Below are positions 10,089-19,725 of a stretch of 64,000 nucleotides of DNA, one piece after another (position 1 is the stretch's first letter; each line of letters opens with the position of its first letter). The stretch is from Paraplanobispora takensis. Its GTDB lineage: Bacteria > Actinomycetota > Actinomycetes > Streptosporangiales > Streptosporangiaceae. Where the stretch lies: the NCBI RefSeq assembly GCF_016863195.1, contig NZ_BOOK01000051.1, positions 20,744 to 84,743 on the forward strand, written 5' to 3'. The position numbers and the translations under genes are program-made. The notes under the pieces were generated by a model. The model saw nothing but the letters and a program-made list of their open reading frames with translations. It was not told the origin of the DNA and made no database searches.

Positions 10089-12761
10089 TCAGGCCGACGT
10101 CGGGGAGATCGCCTGCCGGACGGCGGCGAGAGCGTCGCCGATCGCCTCGGGACGGGCGCCGCCGCCCTGGGCGATGTCGTCCTTGCCGCCACCGCCGCCG
10201 CCGAGGGCCTTGGCCGCGACGCCGACCAGGCTGCCCGCCTTCAGGCCGCGCTCCCGGCCCGCGTCGTTGACCACGGCGACGACCACCGGCCGGTCACCGG
10301 GGACGCCGGCGACCACGACCGCAGCGGCGCGGCCGGCCGGGAAGCGCCCGCGCACGTCGAGGGCGAGCTTGCGCAGGTCGTCGGCGGAGGTGCCGTCGGG
10401 CGCGCGGTGCGTCACGACCGAGACGCCGTGCACGTCCTCGGCGCCCGACGCCAGCTCGCCGGCGATCGCGAGCACCTGGGCCGAGCGCAGGCGCTCCAGC
10501 TCCTTCTCGGCGGTGCGCAGCCGGGTGACGATGCCCTCGACGCGCTCGGGCAGCTCCTCGCGGCGCGCCTTGAGCTGCTCCGACAGCTGGGCGACGAGCA
10601 CGCTCTCGCGGGCCAGGAAGCGGAAGGCGTCCAGGCCGACCAGGGCCTCCACCCGGCGCACGCCGGCGCCGATCGAGGACTCGCCCAGCACCTTGACCAG
10701 GCCGAGCTGGCCGGAGTTGCTGACGTGGGTGCCGCCGCACAGCTCACGGGAGTAGTCGCCGACCTCGACGATGCGCACGACGTCGCCGTACTTCTCACCG
10801 AACAGGGCCAGCGCGCCCATCGCCCGGGCCTCGGCCTGGGAGGTGTGGAAGGCGTTGACCTGAAGGTCGTTGATCAGGACGGCGTTGACCTCGTCCTCGA
10901 CGTCGCGCAGCACGCTGGGCGGCACGGCCCCGGCGGAGGTGAAGTCGAAGCGGAAGCGGCCGGGCGAGTTCTCCGAGCCGGCCTGCGCCGCCGTCTCGCC
11001 CAGCGCGTTGCGGAAGCCGCGGTGCACCAGGTGGGTGGCGGTGTGGCTGCGGGAGATGGCGCGGCGACGCTCGATGTCGATCTCGGCCTCGGCCTGGTCG
11101 CCCACCCGGACCTCGCCGGCGCGGACCTTGCCGCGGTGCACGATGACGCCCGACACCGGGGACTGCACGTCCGTGATCTCGATCTCGGCCCCGGAGGTGC
11201 GGATGACGCCCTGGTCGGCGAGCTGGCCGCCGCCCTCGGCGTAGAAGGGGGTACGGCCCAGCACGACCTCGACCGTGCTGCCGGCGCCCGCGGCGGGGAC
11301 CGTGGCGCCGTCGACGAGCAGGCCGATGACCTCCGTCTCGGCGCTCACCTGGTCGTAGCCGAGGAACTCGACCTTGCCGGCCTTCTCCAGGATCTGCCCG
11401 AAGACCGAGATGTCGGCGTTGCCGGTCTTCTTGGCGGCGGCGTCGGCCTTGGCCCGGTCGCGCTGCTCCTTCATCAGCCGGCGGAAGCCCTCCTCGTCGA
11501 CCTTCAGGCCCTGCTCGGAGGCCATCTCCAGGGTCAGGTCGATCGGGAAGCCGTAGGTGTCGTGCAGCTGGAAGGCCTGCTCGCCGGCCAGCACGCTCTG
11601 GCCCTTGCGCTTGCTCTCCTCCACGGCCACGTCGAAGATCGCGGTGCCGGTGCGCAGGGTGCCGAGGAAGGACGCCTCCTCGGCGTCGACGACCCCGTGG
11701 ATCTGCGGCGCGTCGGCCTTGAGCTCGGGGTACAGCTCGCCCATCACGTCGATCGCGGTGGCGGTCAGCTCGTGCATGTAGCGCTCCTCGCCGGAGCCGA
11801 GCAGGCGCAGGTTGCGGATCGAGCGGCGCAGGATGCGGCGCAGCACGTAGCCCCGGCCCTCGTTGCCGGGCAGCACGCCGTCGGCGACCAGCATGGTGCT
11901 GGTGCGGACGTGGTCGGCGACCACGCGCAGGCTGACGTCGGAGCGCTCGTCGCGGCCGTAGCGGGTCTTGGTGAGCTCGGCGGCGCGGTCGAGGATCTTG
12001 TAGGTGGTGTCGATCTCGTAGATGTTGTCGACGCCCTGCAGGATCGCGGCCATGCGCTCCAGGCCCATGCCGGTGTCGACGCTCTTGGCCGGCAGCTCGC
12101 CGGCGACGTCGAAGTCGACCTTGCTGCGGACCGTGCCGAGCTGGAACTGCATGAAGACGTTGTTCCAGACCTCGAGGTAGCGGTTCTCGTCGGCGACGGG
12201 ACCGCCCTCACGGCCGTACTCGGGGCCGCGGTCGTAGTAGATCTCGGTGCACGGCCCGCCGGGGCCCGGCACGCCCATGTGCCAGTAGTTGTCGGCCAGG
12301 CCGCGGCGCTGGATGCGCTCCAGCGGGACCCCGGCCCGCTTGTGCCAGATCTCGGCGGCCTCGTCGTCGTCGTGGTAGACGGTGACCCAGAGCCGCTCCT
12401 CCGGGAAGCCGAAGCCCCCGTCGGCCTCGGAGGTGGTCAGCAGCTCCCAGGCGAACGGGATCGCCTGGTCCTTGAAGTAGTCGCCGAAGGAGAAGTTGCC
12501 GAGCATCTGGAAGAACGTGGCGTGCCGGGTGGTCTTGCCGACCTCGTCGATGTCCGGGGTGCGCACGCACTTCTGCACGCTGGCGGCCCGCTTGTACGGC
12601 GGCTTCCGCTGGCCGAGGAAGTAGGGCTTGAAGGGGACCATGCCCGCGGGGACCAGAAGCAGCGTCGGGTCCTCGGCGATCAGGCTGGCCGAGGGCACGA
12701 CGGTGTGCCCACGCTCCTCGAAGAAGCGCAGGAAGCGGCGGGCGATCTCTGCCGACTCCAT
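10089..12761 (-). CDS. alaS: Alanine-tRNA ligase
   Basis: AlaRS charges tRNA-Ala and hydrolyses mischarged Ser/Gly-tRNA-Ala. The 890-residue protein has the class II core at 1-260 (motif 1 around [47 protein letters not shown]). The tRNA-recognition domain follows, then the editing domain with the zinc-binding [11 protein letters not shown] and [13 protein letters not shown], and the C-terminal oligomerisation domain ending in a glycine run [10 protein letters not shown] prefer the ATG at 12761 ([19 protein letters not shown]) because it matches other AlaRS N-termini, follows AAAGGATGG at a normal distance, and is one base after the preceding stop (TGACATG). An ATG four codons earlier (12773) is possible. 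Confidence 0.96.
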   Translation of the reverse strand: MESAEIARRFLRFFEERGHTVVPSASLIAEDPTLLLVPAGMVPFKPYFLGQRKPPYKRAASVQKCVRTPDIDEVGKTTRHATFFQMLGNFSFGDYFKDQAIPFAWELLTTSEADGGFGFPEERLWVTVYHDDDEAAEIWHKRAGVPLERIQRRGLADNYWHMGVPGPGGPCTEIYYDRGPEYGREGGPVADENRYLEVWNNVFMQFQLGTVRSKVDFDVAGELPAKSVDTGMGLERMAAILQGVDNIYEIDTTYKILDRAAELTKTRYGRDERSDVSLRVVADHVRTSTMLVADGVLPGNEGRGYVLRRILRRSIRNLRLLGSGEERYMHELTATAIDVMGELYPELKADAPQIHGVVDAEEASFLGTLRTGTAIFDVAVEESKRKGQSVLAGEQAFQLHDTYGFPIDLTLEMASEQGLKVDEEGFRRLMKEQRDRAKADAAAKKTGNADISVFGQILEKAGKVEFLGYDQVSAETEVIGLLVDGATVPAAGAGSTVEVVLGRTPFYAEGGGQLADQGVIRTSGAEIEITDVQSPVSGVIVHRGKVRAGEVRVGDQAEAEIDIERRRAISRSHTATHLVHRGFRNALGETAAQAGSENSPGRFRFDFTSAGAVPPSVLRDVEDEVNAVLINDLQVNAFHTSQAEARAMGALALFGEKYGDVVRIVEVGDYSRELCGGTHVSNSGQLGLVKVLGESSIGAGVRRVEALVGLDAFRFLARESVLVAQLSEQLKARREELPERVEGIVTRLRTAEKELERLRSAQVLAIAGELASGAEDVHGVSVVTHRAPDGTSADDLRKLALDVRGRFPAGRAAAVVVAGVPGDRPVVVAVVNDAGRERGLKAGSLVGVAAKALGGGGGGKDDIAQGGGARPEAIGDALAAVRQAISPTSA

Positions 12762-12762
12762 G

Positions 12763-13017
12763 TCAGCGGCCATCCTTTACGTCGTAGTGATAGGTGTTTT
12801 CCACACTGTCGAGACCGAAGCGGGACCGCAACTCCGTTTCCCGCCTGGCCGCGACATCGCGGGCGTCCCCCGCGATGTCCCTGGCCTGCTCCAGCAGGCC
12901 GGAGGCACCGCGGACGGCGCGGCGGGCCACGTGGTTGGGGTGCAGCGCCTGGAGCTTGCGCATGACCCACACGGCGCCGAAGGCGCCCAGGCCCATGTAG
13001 AACAGCCGCCGGATCAT
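12763..13017 (-). CDS. Small membrane-anchored protein upstream of alaS (DUF6167-like)
   Basis: This 84-residue protein has one N-terminal hydrophobic segment ([15 protein letters not shown]) followed by a charged amphipathic helix ([22 protein letters not shown]). It resembles a small actinobacterial family, DUF6167, found beside alaS. That assignment is from context and rough similarity rather than any motif. The start overlaps the preceding DUF948 stop by four bases (ATGA), and its stop is one base before the preferred alaS start. Function is unknown. Its N-terminus-out or -in topology and its long helix suggest a membrane-tethered scaffold with the DUF948 protein. Confidence 0.75.
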   Translation of the reverse strand: MIRRLFYMGLGAFGAVWVMRKLQALHPNHVARRAVRGASGLLEQARDIAGDARDVAARRETELRSRFGLDSVENTYHYDVKDGR

Positions 13018-13406
13018 CGCCGCCGCCTTTCCAGCACGCGCGAGGTGGAGCGGCCCCGGGAGCGGGCGCCCACGGCCCGGCGCAGGCCGTGGCCGAACGC
13101 CGCGACCTTGATCATCGGACCGGTGACCAGCGTCTGGGTGACGTTGCTGACCTTGGCCGCGTGCCCGCTGATCTGCTTGATGTCACGGGTGATGGCCTCC
13201 ACCGCGACGAGCTGGCGGTTGGTCTCGCCGACGGCGACCGCCACGTCCTCCAGCAGCGGCACGACCCGGTCGCTCAGGTCGGAGACCATCTTGGTGGTCT
13301 CGGTGACCAGCCGGGCCAGCTTGACCAGAACCATGATCATGAAGCAGACCAGGACCACACAGGCCACGGCCGCGATCAGCCCGGCGACCTCTCCCGCGGT
13401 AAGCAT
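13014..13406 (-). CDS. DUF948 membrane-anchored coiled-coil protein
   Basis: The 130-residue product has one membrane helix (about 5-30, GLIAAVACVVLVCFMIMVLV) followed by a long heptad-like helix (LARLVTETTKMVSDLSDRVV through VSNVTQTLV) and a basic tail. This is the layout of DUF948 proteins, which are conserved next to alaS in actinobacteria and resemble general-stress proteins of Firmicutes. It overlaps the following small gene by four bases, so the two are probably made together. No enzymatic residue pattern is visible. Confidence 0.82.
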   Translation of the reverse strand: MLTAGEVAGLIAAVACVVLVCFMIMVLVKLARLVTETTKMVSDLSDRVVPLLEDVAVAVGETNRQLVAVEAITRDIKQISGHAAKVSNVTQTLVTGPMIKVAAFGHGLRRAVGARSRGRSTSRVLERRRR

Positions 13407-13449
13407 GCGCCGAATCTCCCTACATCACCCCGGCCGGAACGGCACGACC

Positions 13450-14784
13450 CTATCGCGTCTTGCCCGTCTCCCCCGGCAGGCCGCGTAGGAAGGCGCGGAT
13501 CCTGGACCATCGATCGGAGAAACCCGCCTCGGCGCCGTGCCTGGTGGGCCGGTAGTAACGCCGCTCGCGCAGCGGCTCAGGGAGATAGTCCTGGCGGACC
13601 AGCCCGTGCTCGAAATCGTGGGGATACTTGTAGCCCTTGCCGTGACCGAGCTTCTTGGCCCCGGCGTAGTGGGCGTCGCGCAGATGGTCGGGCACCTGGC
13701 CGATGTCGCCGCGCCGCACGTCCGCGGCGGCCTCCCCGATGGCGGTGATCACGGCGTTGGACTTGGGGGCCAGCGCGCAGTGGATGACCGCCTGGGCGAG
13801 GTTCAGCCGCCCCTCGGGCAGGCCGATGAACTCCACCGCCTGGGCCGCGGCCACCGCGACCTGCAGGCAGGTCGGGTCGGCCATGCCGACGTCCTCGGAG
13901 GCGAAGATCACGATCCGGCGGGCGATGAACCGGGGGTCCTCCCCCGCCTCGACCATCCGGGCCAGATAGTGCAGGGCGGCGTCGGCGTCGGAGCCGCGCA
14001 TGCTCTTGATGAAACCGCTGATCACGTCGTAGTGCTGGTCGCCCTGGCGGTCGTAGCGCACGGCCGCCTTGTCCACGGCCCGCTCCACCACCTCGACGGT
14101 GATCTCGCCGTCGGCGATGAGCGCGGCGGCCTCCAGATAGGTCAGGGACCGGCGGGCGTCGCCCCCGGCGAGCCGTACGAGGTGGTCGGCCGCCTCGGGC
14201 GCCAGCCGTACCCTCCCGTCCAGGCCGCGGGGATCGGCCACGGCGCGCTCGACGACCGTGCGGACGTCGTCGTCGGACAGCGGCTCCAGGGTCAGCAGCA
14301 GCGAGCGCGACAGCAGCGGCGAGATGACCGAGAAGAAGGGGTTCTCCGTGGTGGCGCCGATGAAGGTCACCCAGCGGTTCTCCACCGCGGGCAGCAGCGC
14401 GTCCTGCTGGGCCTTGTTGAAGCGGTGCACCTCGTCCACGAACAGCACGGTCTGGCGGCCGGACATGCCCAGCTCGCGCCGGGCCTGCTCGATGGCGGCG
14501 CGGACCTCCTTGACCCCGGCCGAGACCGCCGAGACCTCGACGAAGCGGCGCCGGGTCACGCCCGCCACGACGTAGGCCAGGGTGGTCTTCCCCGTGCCGG
14601 GCGGTCCCCACAGGAACAGCGACATCGGCGCCTCGGCCTCGACCAGGCGGCGCAGCGGCGTGCCCGGCCCGAGCAGGTGCCGCTGGCCGATCACCTCGTC
14701 GAGCCCGCGGGGGCGCATCCGGACCGCGAGGGGCTCCTGGCCCCGGTGCGCCTCCTCGGCCGCCGAATCGAACAGGCTGTCCAC
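13450..14784 (-). CDS. rarA: Replication-associated recombination ATPase RarA (MgsA)
   Basis: RarA is a clamp-loader-like AAA+ ATPase that acts at stalled replication forks. The 444-residue protein has Walker [12 protein letters not shown] (about 59-69), Walker [16 protein letters not shown], sensor 1 [11 protein letters not shown], the arginine finger [13 protein letters not shown], and the family C-terminal tetramerisation domain ([20 protein letters not shown] and EDVGMADP). The length is normal. It lies 43 bases upstream of the DUF948 gene and heads the minus-strand rarA-alaS block. Its 5' end is 31 bases from the stop of the DUF2231 gene. Confidence 0.95.
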   Translation of the reverse strand: MDSLFDSAAEEAHRGQEPLAVRMRPRGLDEVIGQRHLLGPGTPLRRLVEAEAPMSLFLWGPPGTGKTTLAYVVAGVTRRRFVEVSAVSAGVKEVRAAIEQARRELGMSGRQTVLFVDEVHRFNKAQQDALLPAVENRWVTFIGATTENPFFSVISPLLSRSLLLTLEPLSDDDVRTVVERAVADPRGLDGRVRLAPEAADHLVRLAGGDARRSLTYLEAAALIADGEITVEVVERAVDKAAVRYDRQGDQHYDVISGFIKSMRGSDADAALHYLARMVEAGEDPRFIARRIVIFASEDVGMADPTCLQVAVAAAQAVEFIGLPEGRLNLAQAVIHCALAPKSNAVITAIGEAAADVRRGDIGQVPDHLRDAHYAGAKKLGHGKGYKYPHDFEHGLVRQDYLPEPLRERRYYRPTRHGAEAGFSDRWSRIRAFLRGLPGETGKTR

Positions 14785-14815
14785 GCCCCCGACAGTACCG
14801 CCCCCCGCGGACGCC

Positions 14816-15277
14816 TCAGCTCGTCCAGACGGCCGCGGCCCCGCTGTGCCCGGCCCTGATCACGTAGTAGACCGCCACCGCGGCCAGGATCACCGTGAGC
14901 GCCGAGACGACCGTGCGCACCGGGCCGCCGAACCTCTCACCGCGGGTCACGTAGATCAGGCCCAGGGAGACCAGCCCGAGAGCGGCCACGGCCAGCGTCA
15001 GGGGCGTGCCGAAGGCCTCGTGCTCGGCGATGCGCTGCCCGAACTCCCCCTGCGCGGAGGAGAAGCGGTTCTCCTTGAGCGAGATGCCGCTCTGCCTGGC
15101 GGCCAGGGTGGCGATCGGGGTGATCACCGCGAGTCCCAGCACCGCCCAGCCCAGTGCGGCGCGTGTGCGCGGCGCCAGCGCGTAGACCGCGGCCAGGGCC
15201 GCCAGCAGCGGCGTCATGACCACGGTGGCGTGGATGATCAGGGGGTGGGCGGGAAGGCCCAGGATCTCGTCGAACAT
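14816..15277 (-). CDS. DUF2231 family membrane protein
   Basis: This 153-residue protein has four hydrophobic segments. It opens with [20 protein letters not shown], the HPL-(I/V)H pattern diagnostic of DUF2231, whose members are integral membrane proteins often linked to haem or redox chemistry. A histidine-containing middle loop ([13 protein letters not shown]) is also typical. The function is not established. The gene is divergent from the cyclophilin at 15502 and could be read through into rarA, 31 bases away. Confidence 0.85.
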   Translation of the reverse strand: MFDEILGLPAHPLIIHATVVMTPLLAALAAVYALAPRTRAALGWAVLGLAVITPIATLAARQSGISLKENRFSSAQGEFGQRIAEHEAFGTPLTLAVAALGLVSLGLIYVTRGERFGGPVRTVVSALTVILAAVAVYYVIRAGHSGAAAVWTS

Positions 15278-15369
15278 GGTGGTGCTCCGGTCTTACGGGG
15301 TTCGTCTTCAGCGAGTACGAATCTCAGCACGAAGAGGTTCTGAAATCTGTAAAGATCTGCGGCTCCTCC

Positions 15370-15412
15370 CCTCCCGTCACATACGCAGGCCCCCTCCTGT
15401 CACATACGCAGG
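15370..15412. repeat. 23-bp-period direct repeat upstream of the first cyclophilin
   Basis: Two 20-bp copies (15370-15389 and 15393-15412) differ at one base and share GTCACATACGCAGG. They lie in the divergent spacer between the DUF2231 gene and the cyclophilin, about 90-130 bases before the cyclophilin start. A period of 23 bp is roughly two helical turns, as expected for a cooperative regulator site; this role is inference. Confidence 0.7.
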
Positions 15413-15501
15413 ATTCCGCCACTTACATCCAGCACACTCCAGGGCCGGTACGCTTTCGCCGGGTCAGTAGTCATGAAACGGTAATCCTGGAGGACATAGC
15501 G

Positions 15502-16392
15502 GTGAGCGGCGAAGACCGCCAGAGCCAGCTGGCGCGGGAGCACAAGGAGCGGCAGGTCCAGCGTGCCGAGGAGACCAGGAAGGCCAAGCGGAACACCTTC
15601 GTCGGGGCCGGCATCGGAGCGGTCGTCGTGGTCGGAGGCGTGATCGCCGCGGCGGTCCTGATGGGGGGCGACGACGGCGACACGGCGAACGTCGCGGCGT
15701 CCTCGGAGCCCTCGCCGAGCGTCTCCACGTCCGCCTCCGCCCAGCCGACGCCCAGCACCGCGGTGAGCGCCGGGCCCGTCTCCTGCGAATACCGCGAGGA
15801 CACCAGCGGCAGCCCGGCCAAGAAGGTCGGCTACCCGCCGAAGAAGCCGAACCTGAAGCTGAAGACCATGACGATCACCACCAACCACGGTGACATCGTG
15901 ATCGACCTGGCCACCCAGGCGGCTCCCTGCACGGTGAACTCCATGGCCTTCCTGGCCAAGAAGAACTTCTACGACAACACCCGCTGCCACCGCCTGGCCA
16001 CCCCCGAGAACTCGGGCCTGGGCCTGCTGCAGTGCGGTGACCCGCAGGCCAAGGCCGACGGCAAGAACCCCACCGACGGCCAGGGCAGCTCCGGCTACGT
16101 CTTCAACGACGAGAACCTGGGCGGCATCCCGTACACCAAGGGCACGGTCGCGCTGGCGCAGGCCGGCGACGCCAGCAACCAGAACGGCAGCCAGTTCTGG
16201 ATCTCCCTGGCCGACGACACCGCCCAGCTGCAGCCCGCCTACACGCCGTTCGGCACGGTCTCCAAGGGCATGGACCTCCTGGAGAAGGTCTACGCGGGCG
16301 GCTGGATCACCAACCCCGAGGACATCACCGGCGACGGCGGCTCCAACGCCCCCAAGATCCCGGTCATCATCAAGGACGTCAAGCTCTCCTGA
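15502..16392 (+). CDS. Membrane-anchored cyclophilin-type peptidyl-prolyl isomerase (copy 1)
   Basis: This 296-residue protein should catalyse cis-trans isomerisation of proline bonds outside the membrane. A charged cytoplasmic start (MSGEDRQSQLAREHKERQ) is followed by one membrane helix (about 33-55, VGAGIGAVVVVGGVIAAAVL). A Ser/Pro/Thr linker and the cyclophilin domain (about 118-296) come next. Visible core motifs are HGDIVIDL, CHRL with the catalytic-type Arg, LLQCGD, NQNGSQFWIS and YTPFGTVSKGMDLLE. Four cysteines (SCEY, PCTV, RCHR, QCGD) match those of the second copy. The GTG start has GGAGG eight bases upstream. It is a paralogue of the ppiB gene at 21832 and is followed by a strong terminator, so it is likely monocistronic. 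Confidence 0.9.
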   Translation: MSGEDRQSQLAREHKERQVQRAEETRKAKRNTFVGAGIGAVVVVGGVIAAAVLMGGDDGDTANVAASSEPSPSVSTSASAQPTPSTAVSAGPVSCEYREDTSGSPAKKVGYPPKKPNLKLKTMTITTNHGDIVIDLATQAAPCTVNSMAFLAKKNFYDNTRCHRLATPENSGLGLLQCGDPQAKADGKNPTDGQGSSGYVFNDENLGGIPYTKGTVALAQAGDASNQNGSQFWISLADDTAQLQPAYTPFGTVSKGMDLLEKVYAGGWITNPEDITGDGGSNAPKIPVIIKDVKLS

Positions 16393-16403
16393 CGCGGGCT
16401 CAT

Positions 16404-16440
16404 CGGACACCCCGGCGGCGATCTGCCGCCGGGGTGTCCG
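16404..16440 (+). terminator. Strong hairpin terminator after cyclophilin 1
   Basis: A perfect 16-bp stem (CGGACACCCCGGCGGC and its complement) closes on GATCT, 11 bases after the stop codon. There is no T-run, which is usual for actinobacterial terminators. It isolates the cyclophilin from the P450 gene. Confidence 0.8.
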
Positions 16441-16467
16441 GCGTCCGGGGGTGTCCGGGGCTCCGAG

Positions 16468-16483
16468 TGTGATACCGATCACA
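16468..16483. promoter_or_regulatory. Perfect CRP/GlxR-type operator before the P450 gene
   Basis: TGTGATACCGATCACA is an exact TGTGA-N6-TCACA palindrome, the consensus bound by cyclic-AMP receptor proteins of the CRP/GlxR group. It lies 75 bases before the P450 start codon and downstream of the preceding terminator, so it most likely controls the P450. Activation or repression cannot be decided without the transcription start. Confidence 0.6.
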
Positions 16484-16558
16484 AAGCGCCGGTCGCGGGG
16501 CGGCCGGGGACAGGCTGGATGGAGAGGGAACCATGATCCATCTCACTGAGGGGCGCTC

Positions 16559-17782
16559 ATGTCCAAGCCGACGACGGAGAAGCTACCGGTCGAGTTCCTG
16601 TTCAGCCCGGAGTTCAGCCGGGATCCCTACACCCAGTACGGCGCGCTGCGCGAGCGCGGGCCGGTCCACGCGGTCGAGTTCATCCCGGGGACGGACATCC
16701 CGGCGTTCCTGGTCATCGACTACGAGCACGGCCGGGCGGCGCTGAACGACCCCCGGCTGGCCAAGGGGTCCCGTCACGCCCCCGCCTTCTTCCACCGGGA
16801 GGAGGTCCGCACCAACCCGGCGCTGGCCGAGAACATGCTCAACGCCGACCCGCCGGACCACACCCGGCTGCGGAAGCTGGTCACCAAGGCGTTCACCCCG
16901 CGCCGCACCGAGAGCCTGCGCCCCCGGATCCAGGAGATCACCGACGGGCTCGTCGACGCGATGGAGCCCCGGGGACGGGCCGAGCTCATCGACGACTTCG
17001 CCTTCCCGCTGCCGGTCACCGTGATCTGCGAGCTGCTGGGCGTGCCCACCGAGGACCGCGACGACTTCCGCCGCTGGTCCTCGATCCTGCTCACCCCCGC
17101 GTTCACCGCCGAGGAGATCCGGCTCCGCGACGAGGTGAACGCCGCCATCCACGCCTACTTCGGCGCGATCACCGCCGCCCGCCGGGCCGACCCCCGCGAC
17201 GACCTGGTCAGCGCGCTGGTCACCGCGCACGACGAGGAGGACCTGCTGAGCGACCAGGAACTGATCGCCGCCCTCACGCTGCTGCTCATCGCCGGGCACG
17301 AGACCACGGTCAACCTCATCGGCAACGGCATGCTGGCCCTGCTGACCCATCCCGGCCAGCTCCGGCTCCTGCAGGACAGGCCGGAGCTGATCCCGGCGGC
17401 GATCGAGGAGTTCCTGCGCTACGACGGGCCGGTGGAGCGGGCGACCCTGCGCTTCGCCACCGAGGACATGGAGATCGCCGGCGTCGCCGTCCCCAAGGGC
17501 AGCATCGTGCAGATCTCGCTCGGCGCGGCCGGTCGCGACCCCGCCCTGGTCGACGCCCCGGACACGCTCGACATCACCCGCGCCGACGTCCGCCACGTCG
17601 CCTTCGGCCACGGCATCCACTTCTGCCTGGGCGCCCCGCTGGCCCGTCTGGAGGGCTTGATCGCCTTCGGGACGCTGCTGCGCCGCCTGCCGGGCATCGC
17701 CCTGGACCGCCCCGTCGAGGAGCTCGGCTGGCGCAGCAGTTCGATCATCCGCGGCCTGCAGGCGCTGCCGGTGCGTTTCTAA
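16559..17782 (+). CDS. Cytochrome P450
   Basis: This is a complete, soluble class I-type bacterial P450 of 407 residues that would hydroxylate or otherwise oxidise a small molecule with O2 and two electrons. The I-helix oxygen-binding motif is AGHETT (245-250), the ExxR pair lies in EEFLR (284-288), and the haem loop is FGHGIHFCLGAPLAR with Cys356 as thiolate ligand. NADPPDHTRLRKLV is the typical C-helix region. The ATG start has GAGGGG about five bases upstream. No ferredoxin or reductase gene is adjacent, and no biosynthetic genes flank it. Substrate is therefore unknown; CYP107-like secondary metabolism or xenobiotic use are both possible. Confidence 0.95.
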   Translation: MSKPTTEKLPVEFLFSPEFSRDPYTQYGALRERGPVHAVEFIPGTDIPAFLVIDYEHGRAALNDPRLAKGSRHAPAFFHREEVRTNPALAENMLNADPPDHTRLRKLVTKAFTPRRTESLRPRIQEITDGLVDAMEPRGRAELIDDFAFPLPVTVICELLGVPTEDRDDFRRWSSILLTPAFTAEEIRLRDEVNAAIHAYFGAITAARRADPRDDLVSALVTAHDEEDLLSDQELIAALTLLLIAGHETTVNLIGNGMLALLTHPGQLRLLQDRPELIPAAIEEFLRYDGPVERATLRFATEDMEIAGVAVPKGSIVQISLGAAGRDPALVDAPDTLDITRADVRHVAFGHGIHFCLGAPLARLEGLIAFGTLLRRLPGIALDRPVEELGWRSSSIIRGLQALPVRF

Positions 17783-17864
17783 AGGCGTACGGCCCGCCGT
17801 ACGAGCCGCGGAGACGCCGGGAGAGCGCGGGATCGGCACGGGGCCGGCGAGGGACGCGGAAAGC

Positions 17865-17905
17865 GGCGGAGCCCCGGCGAGCGAGGTGCTCGCCGGGGCT
17901 CCGCC
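17865..17905. terminator. Bidirectional terminator between P450 and aspS
   Basis: An 18-bp perfect inverted repeat (GGCGGAGCCCCGGCGAGC and complement) with loop GAGGT lies between the convergent stops at 17782 and 17926. It can end transcription from both sides. Confidence 0.8.
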
Positions 17906-17925
17906 GTACTCCTGCCGCGGGAGGG

Positions 17926-19725
17926 TCAGGCCTTGGCGGGCTTGGCCGCCGCGTCCTTCTGCTCCGCGTCCTTGGGCCCCGTCTCCTTTGGCTGGGCGTC
18001 CACGCCCGCCTCCTTGCGCTGCTCCCCGGTGATCGGGGTCGGCGCGCCGGTCAGCGGGTCGAAGCCGGAGGCCGTCTTCGGGAAGGCGATGACGTCGCGG
18101 ATCGAGTCGCCGCCCGCCAGCAGCATGCAGATGCGGTCCCAGCCGTAGGCGATGCCGCCGTGCGGCGGCGGGCCGTACTTGAACGCCTCCAGCAGGAAGC
18201 CGAACTTGCTCTCGGCCTCCTCCTTGGAGATGCCGAGCACGTCGAAGACGCGCTGCTGCATCTCGGCGCGGTGGATACGGATCGAGCCGCCGCCGATCTC
18301 CATGCCGTTGCAGACCATGTCGTAGGCGTAGGCCAGCGCCTCACCCGGACTGTCCTGGAAGGTGTCGGCCCACTCGGGCTTGGGACCGGTGAACGGGTGG
18401 TGAACCGCGGTCCAGCCGATCTGGGTGCCGGCGTCGTCGAGCACGGGCTCGAACATCGGCGCGTCGACGACCCACAGGAAGCTCCACTGCGACTCGTCGA
18501 TCAGGCCGCAGCGCCGGCCGATCTCCAGGCGGGCCGCGCCGAGCAGGTCGCGGGAGGCGGCGGCCGCACCGGCGGCGAAGAAGATCGCGTCACCGGGCTC
18601 GGCGCCGGCCTTGGCGGCCAGGCCCGCGGTCTCGGTCTCCGACAGGTTCTTGGCGACCGGGCCGCCGAGCGTGCCGTCCTCGCCGACCAGCACGTAGGCC
18701 AGGCCCCGGGCACCGCGCGACTTGGCCCACTCCTGCCAGCCGTCCAGCTCCTTGCGGGTCTGGGAGGCGCCGCCCGGCATGACCACGGCGCCGACGTACG
18801 GGGCCTGGAAGACGCGGAAGGTGGTCTCGGCGAAGAACTCCGTCATCTCGACGAGCTCCTGGCCGAAGCGCAGGTCCGGCTTGTCGGAGCCGTAGCGGGC
18901 CATCGCGTCGGCGTAGGTCATCCGGGGCAGCGGCGCAGGGATCTCGTAGCCGAGGATCTCCTTCCAGATCCGCCCGATCAGCGCCTCGCCGACGGCGATG
19001 ACGTCCTCCTGGTCCACGAAGGACATCTCGAGGTCGATCTGGGTGAACTCCGGCTGCCGGTCGGCGCGCAGGTCCTCGTCGCGGTAGCACTTGGCCAGCT
19101 GGTAGTAGCGCTCCAGGCCCGCCACCTGCAGCAGCTGCTTGAACAGCTGCGGCGACTGGGGCAGGGCGTACCAGTTGCCGGGCTGCAGGCGGACCGGGAC
19201 CAGGAAGTCGCGGGCGCCCTCGGGGGTGGAGCGGGTCAGCGTCGGCGTCTCGACGTAGACGAACCCGTGCTCGTTCAGCACCTCGTTGGCGAGGTAGGTG
19301 GCCTTGGAGCGCACGCGCATCGCCTGGGCGACCTGCTGGCGGCGGATGTCGAGGTAGCGGTACTTCAGCCGGGCCTCCTCCGAGACACCGGCGTTGCCCT
19401 CGATCGGGAACGGCAGCGGGGCCGACTCGCTGAGCACCTCGACCTCGGAGGCGACGACCTCGATCTCACCGGTGGGCAGATCGGGGTTCTCGTTGCCCGC
19501 GGGGCGGACCCGCACCTCCCCGACGACCTTGACGCAGTACTCGGCGCGCAGGCCGTGCGCGTCGTCCTCCTCGCGGAAGACCACCTGGGCCGAGCCGGAG
19601 GCGTCGCGCAGGTCGATGAAGACCACGCCGCCGTGGTCGCGGCGGCGTGCCACCCATCCGGCCAGCGTTACCTGCTCACCCGCGTGCTCCTTGCGGAGCG
19701 AACCGGCGGTGTGCGTGCGGATCAC
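17926..19725 (-). CDS. aspS: Aspartate-tRNA(Asp/Asn) ligase
   Basis: AspRS charges tRNA-Asp; in many actinobacteria it is non-discriminating and also feeds Asn-tRNA synthesis. The 599-residue protein has an N-terminal OB-fold anticodon domain ([19 protein letters not shown]) and the class II core with [12 protein letters not shown] and [20 protein letters not shown]. It also has [30 protein letters not shown], the bacterial GAD insertion (about 290-420), and the C-terminal motif 3 [15 protein letters not shown] low-complexity Lys/Glu/Pro/Ala tail of about 30 residues ends the protein. The start is a GTG that overlaps the hisS stop (GTGA) with AAGGGGAAG upstream, so hisS and aspS are coupled. 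Confidence 0.95.
   Translation of the reverse strand: MIRTHTAGSLRKEHAGEQVTLAGWVARRRDHGGVVFIDLRDASGSAQVVFREEDDAHGLRAEYCVKVVGEVRVRPAGNENPDLPTGEIEVVASEVEVLSESAPLPFPIEGNAGVSEEARLKYRYLDIRRQQVAQAMRVRSKATYLANEVLNEHGFVYVETPTLTRSTPEGARDFLVPVRLQPGNWYALPQSPQLFKQLLQVAGLERYYQLAKCYRDEDLRADRQPEFTQIDLEMSFVDQEDVIAVGEALIGRIWKEILGYEIPAPLPRMTYADAMARYGSDKPDLRFGQELVEMTEFFAETTFRVFQAPYVGAVVMPGGASQTRKELDGWQEWAKSRGARGLAYVLVGEDGTLGGPVAKNLSETETAGLAAKAGAEPGDAIFFAAGAAAASRDLLGAARLEIGRRCGLIDESQWSFLWVVDAPMFEPVLDDAGTQIGWTAVHHPFTGPKPEWADTFQDSPGEALAYAYDMVCNGMEIGGGSIRIHRAEMQQRVFDVLGISKEEAESKFGFLLEAFKYGPPPHGGIAYGWDRICMLLAGGDSIRDVIAFPKTASGFDPLTGAPTPITGEQRKEAGVDAQPKETGPKDAEQKDAAAKPAKA

Noticed and set aside
10407..12965. A long open frame antisense to alaS (852 codons)
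   Set aside because: It is a shadow of alaS caused by high GC at third positions. The product is Val/Leu/Asp/Gly-rich with no domain pattern and no ribosome site.
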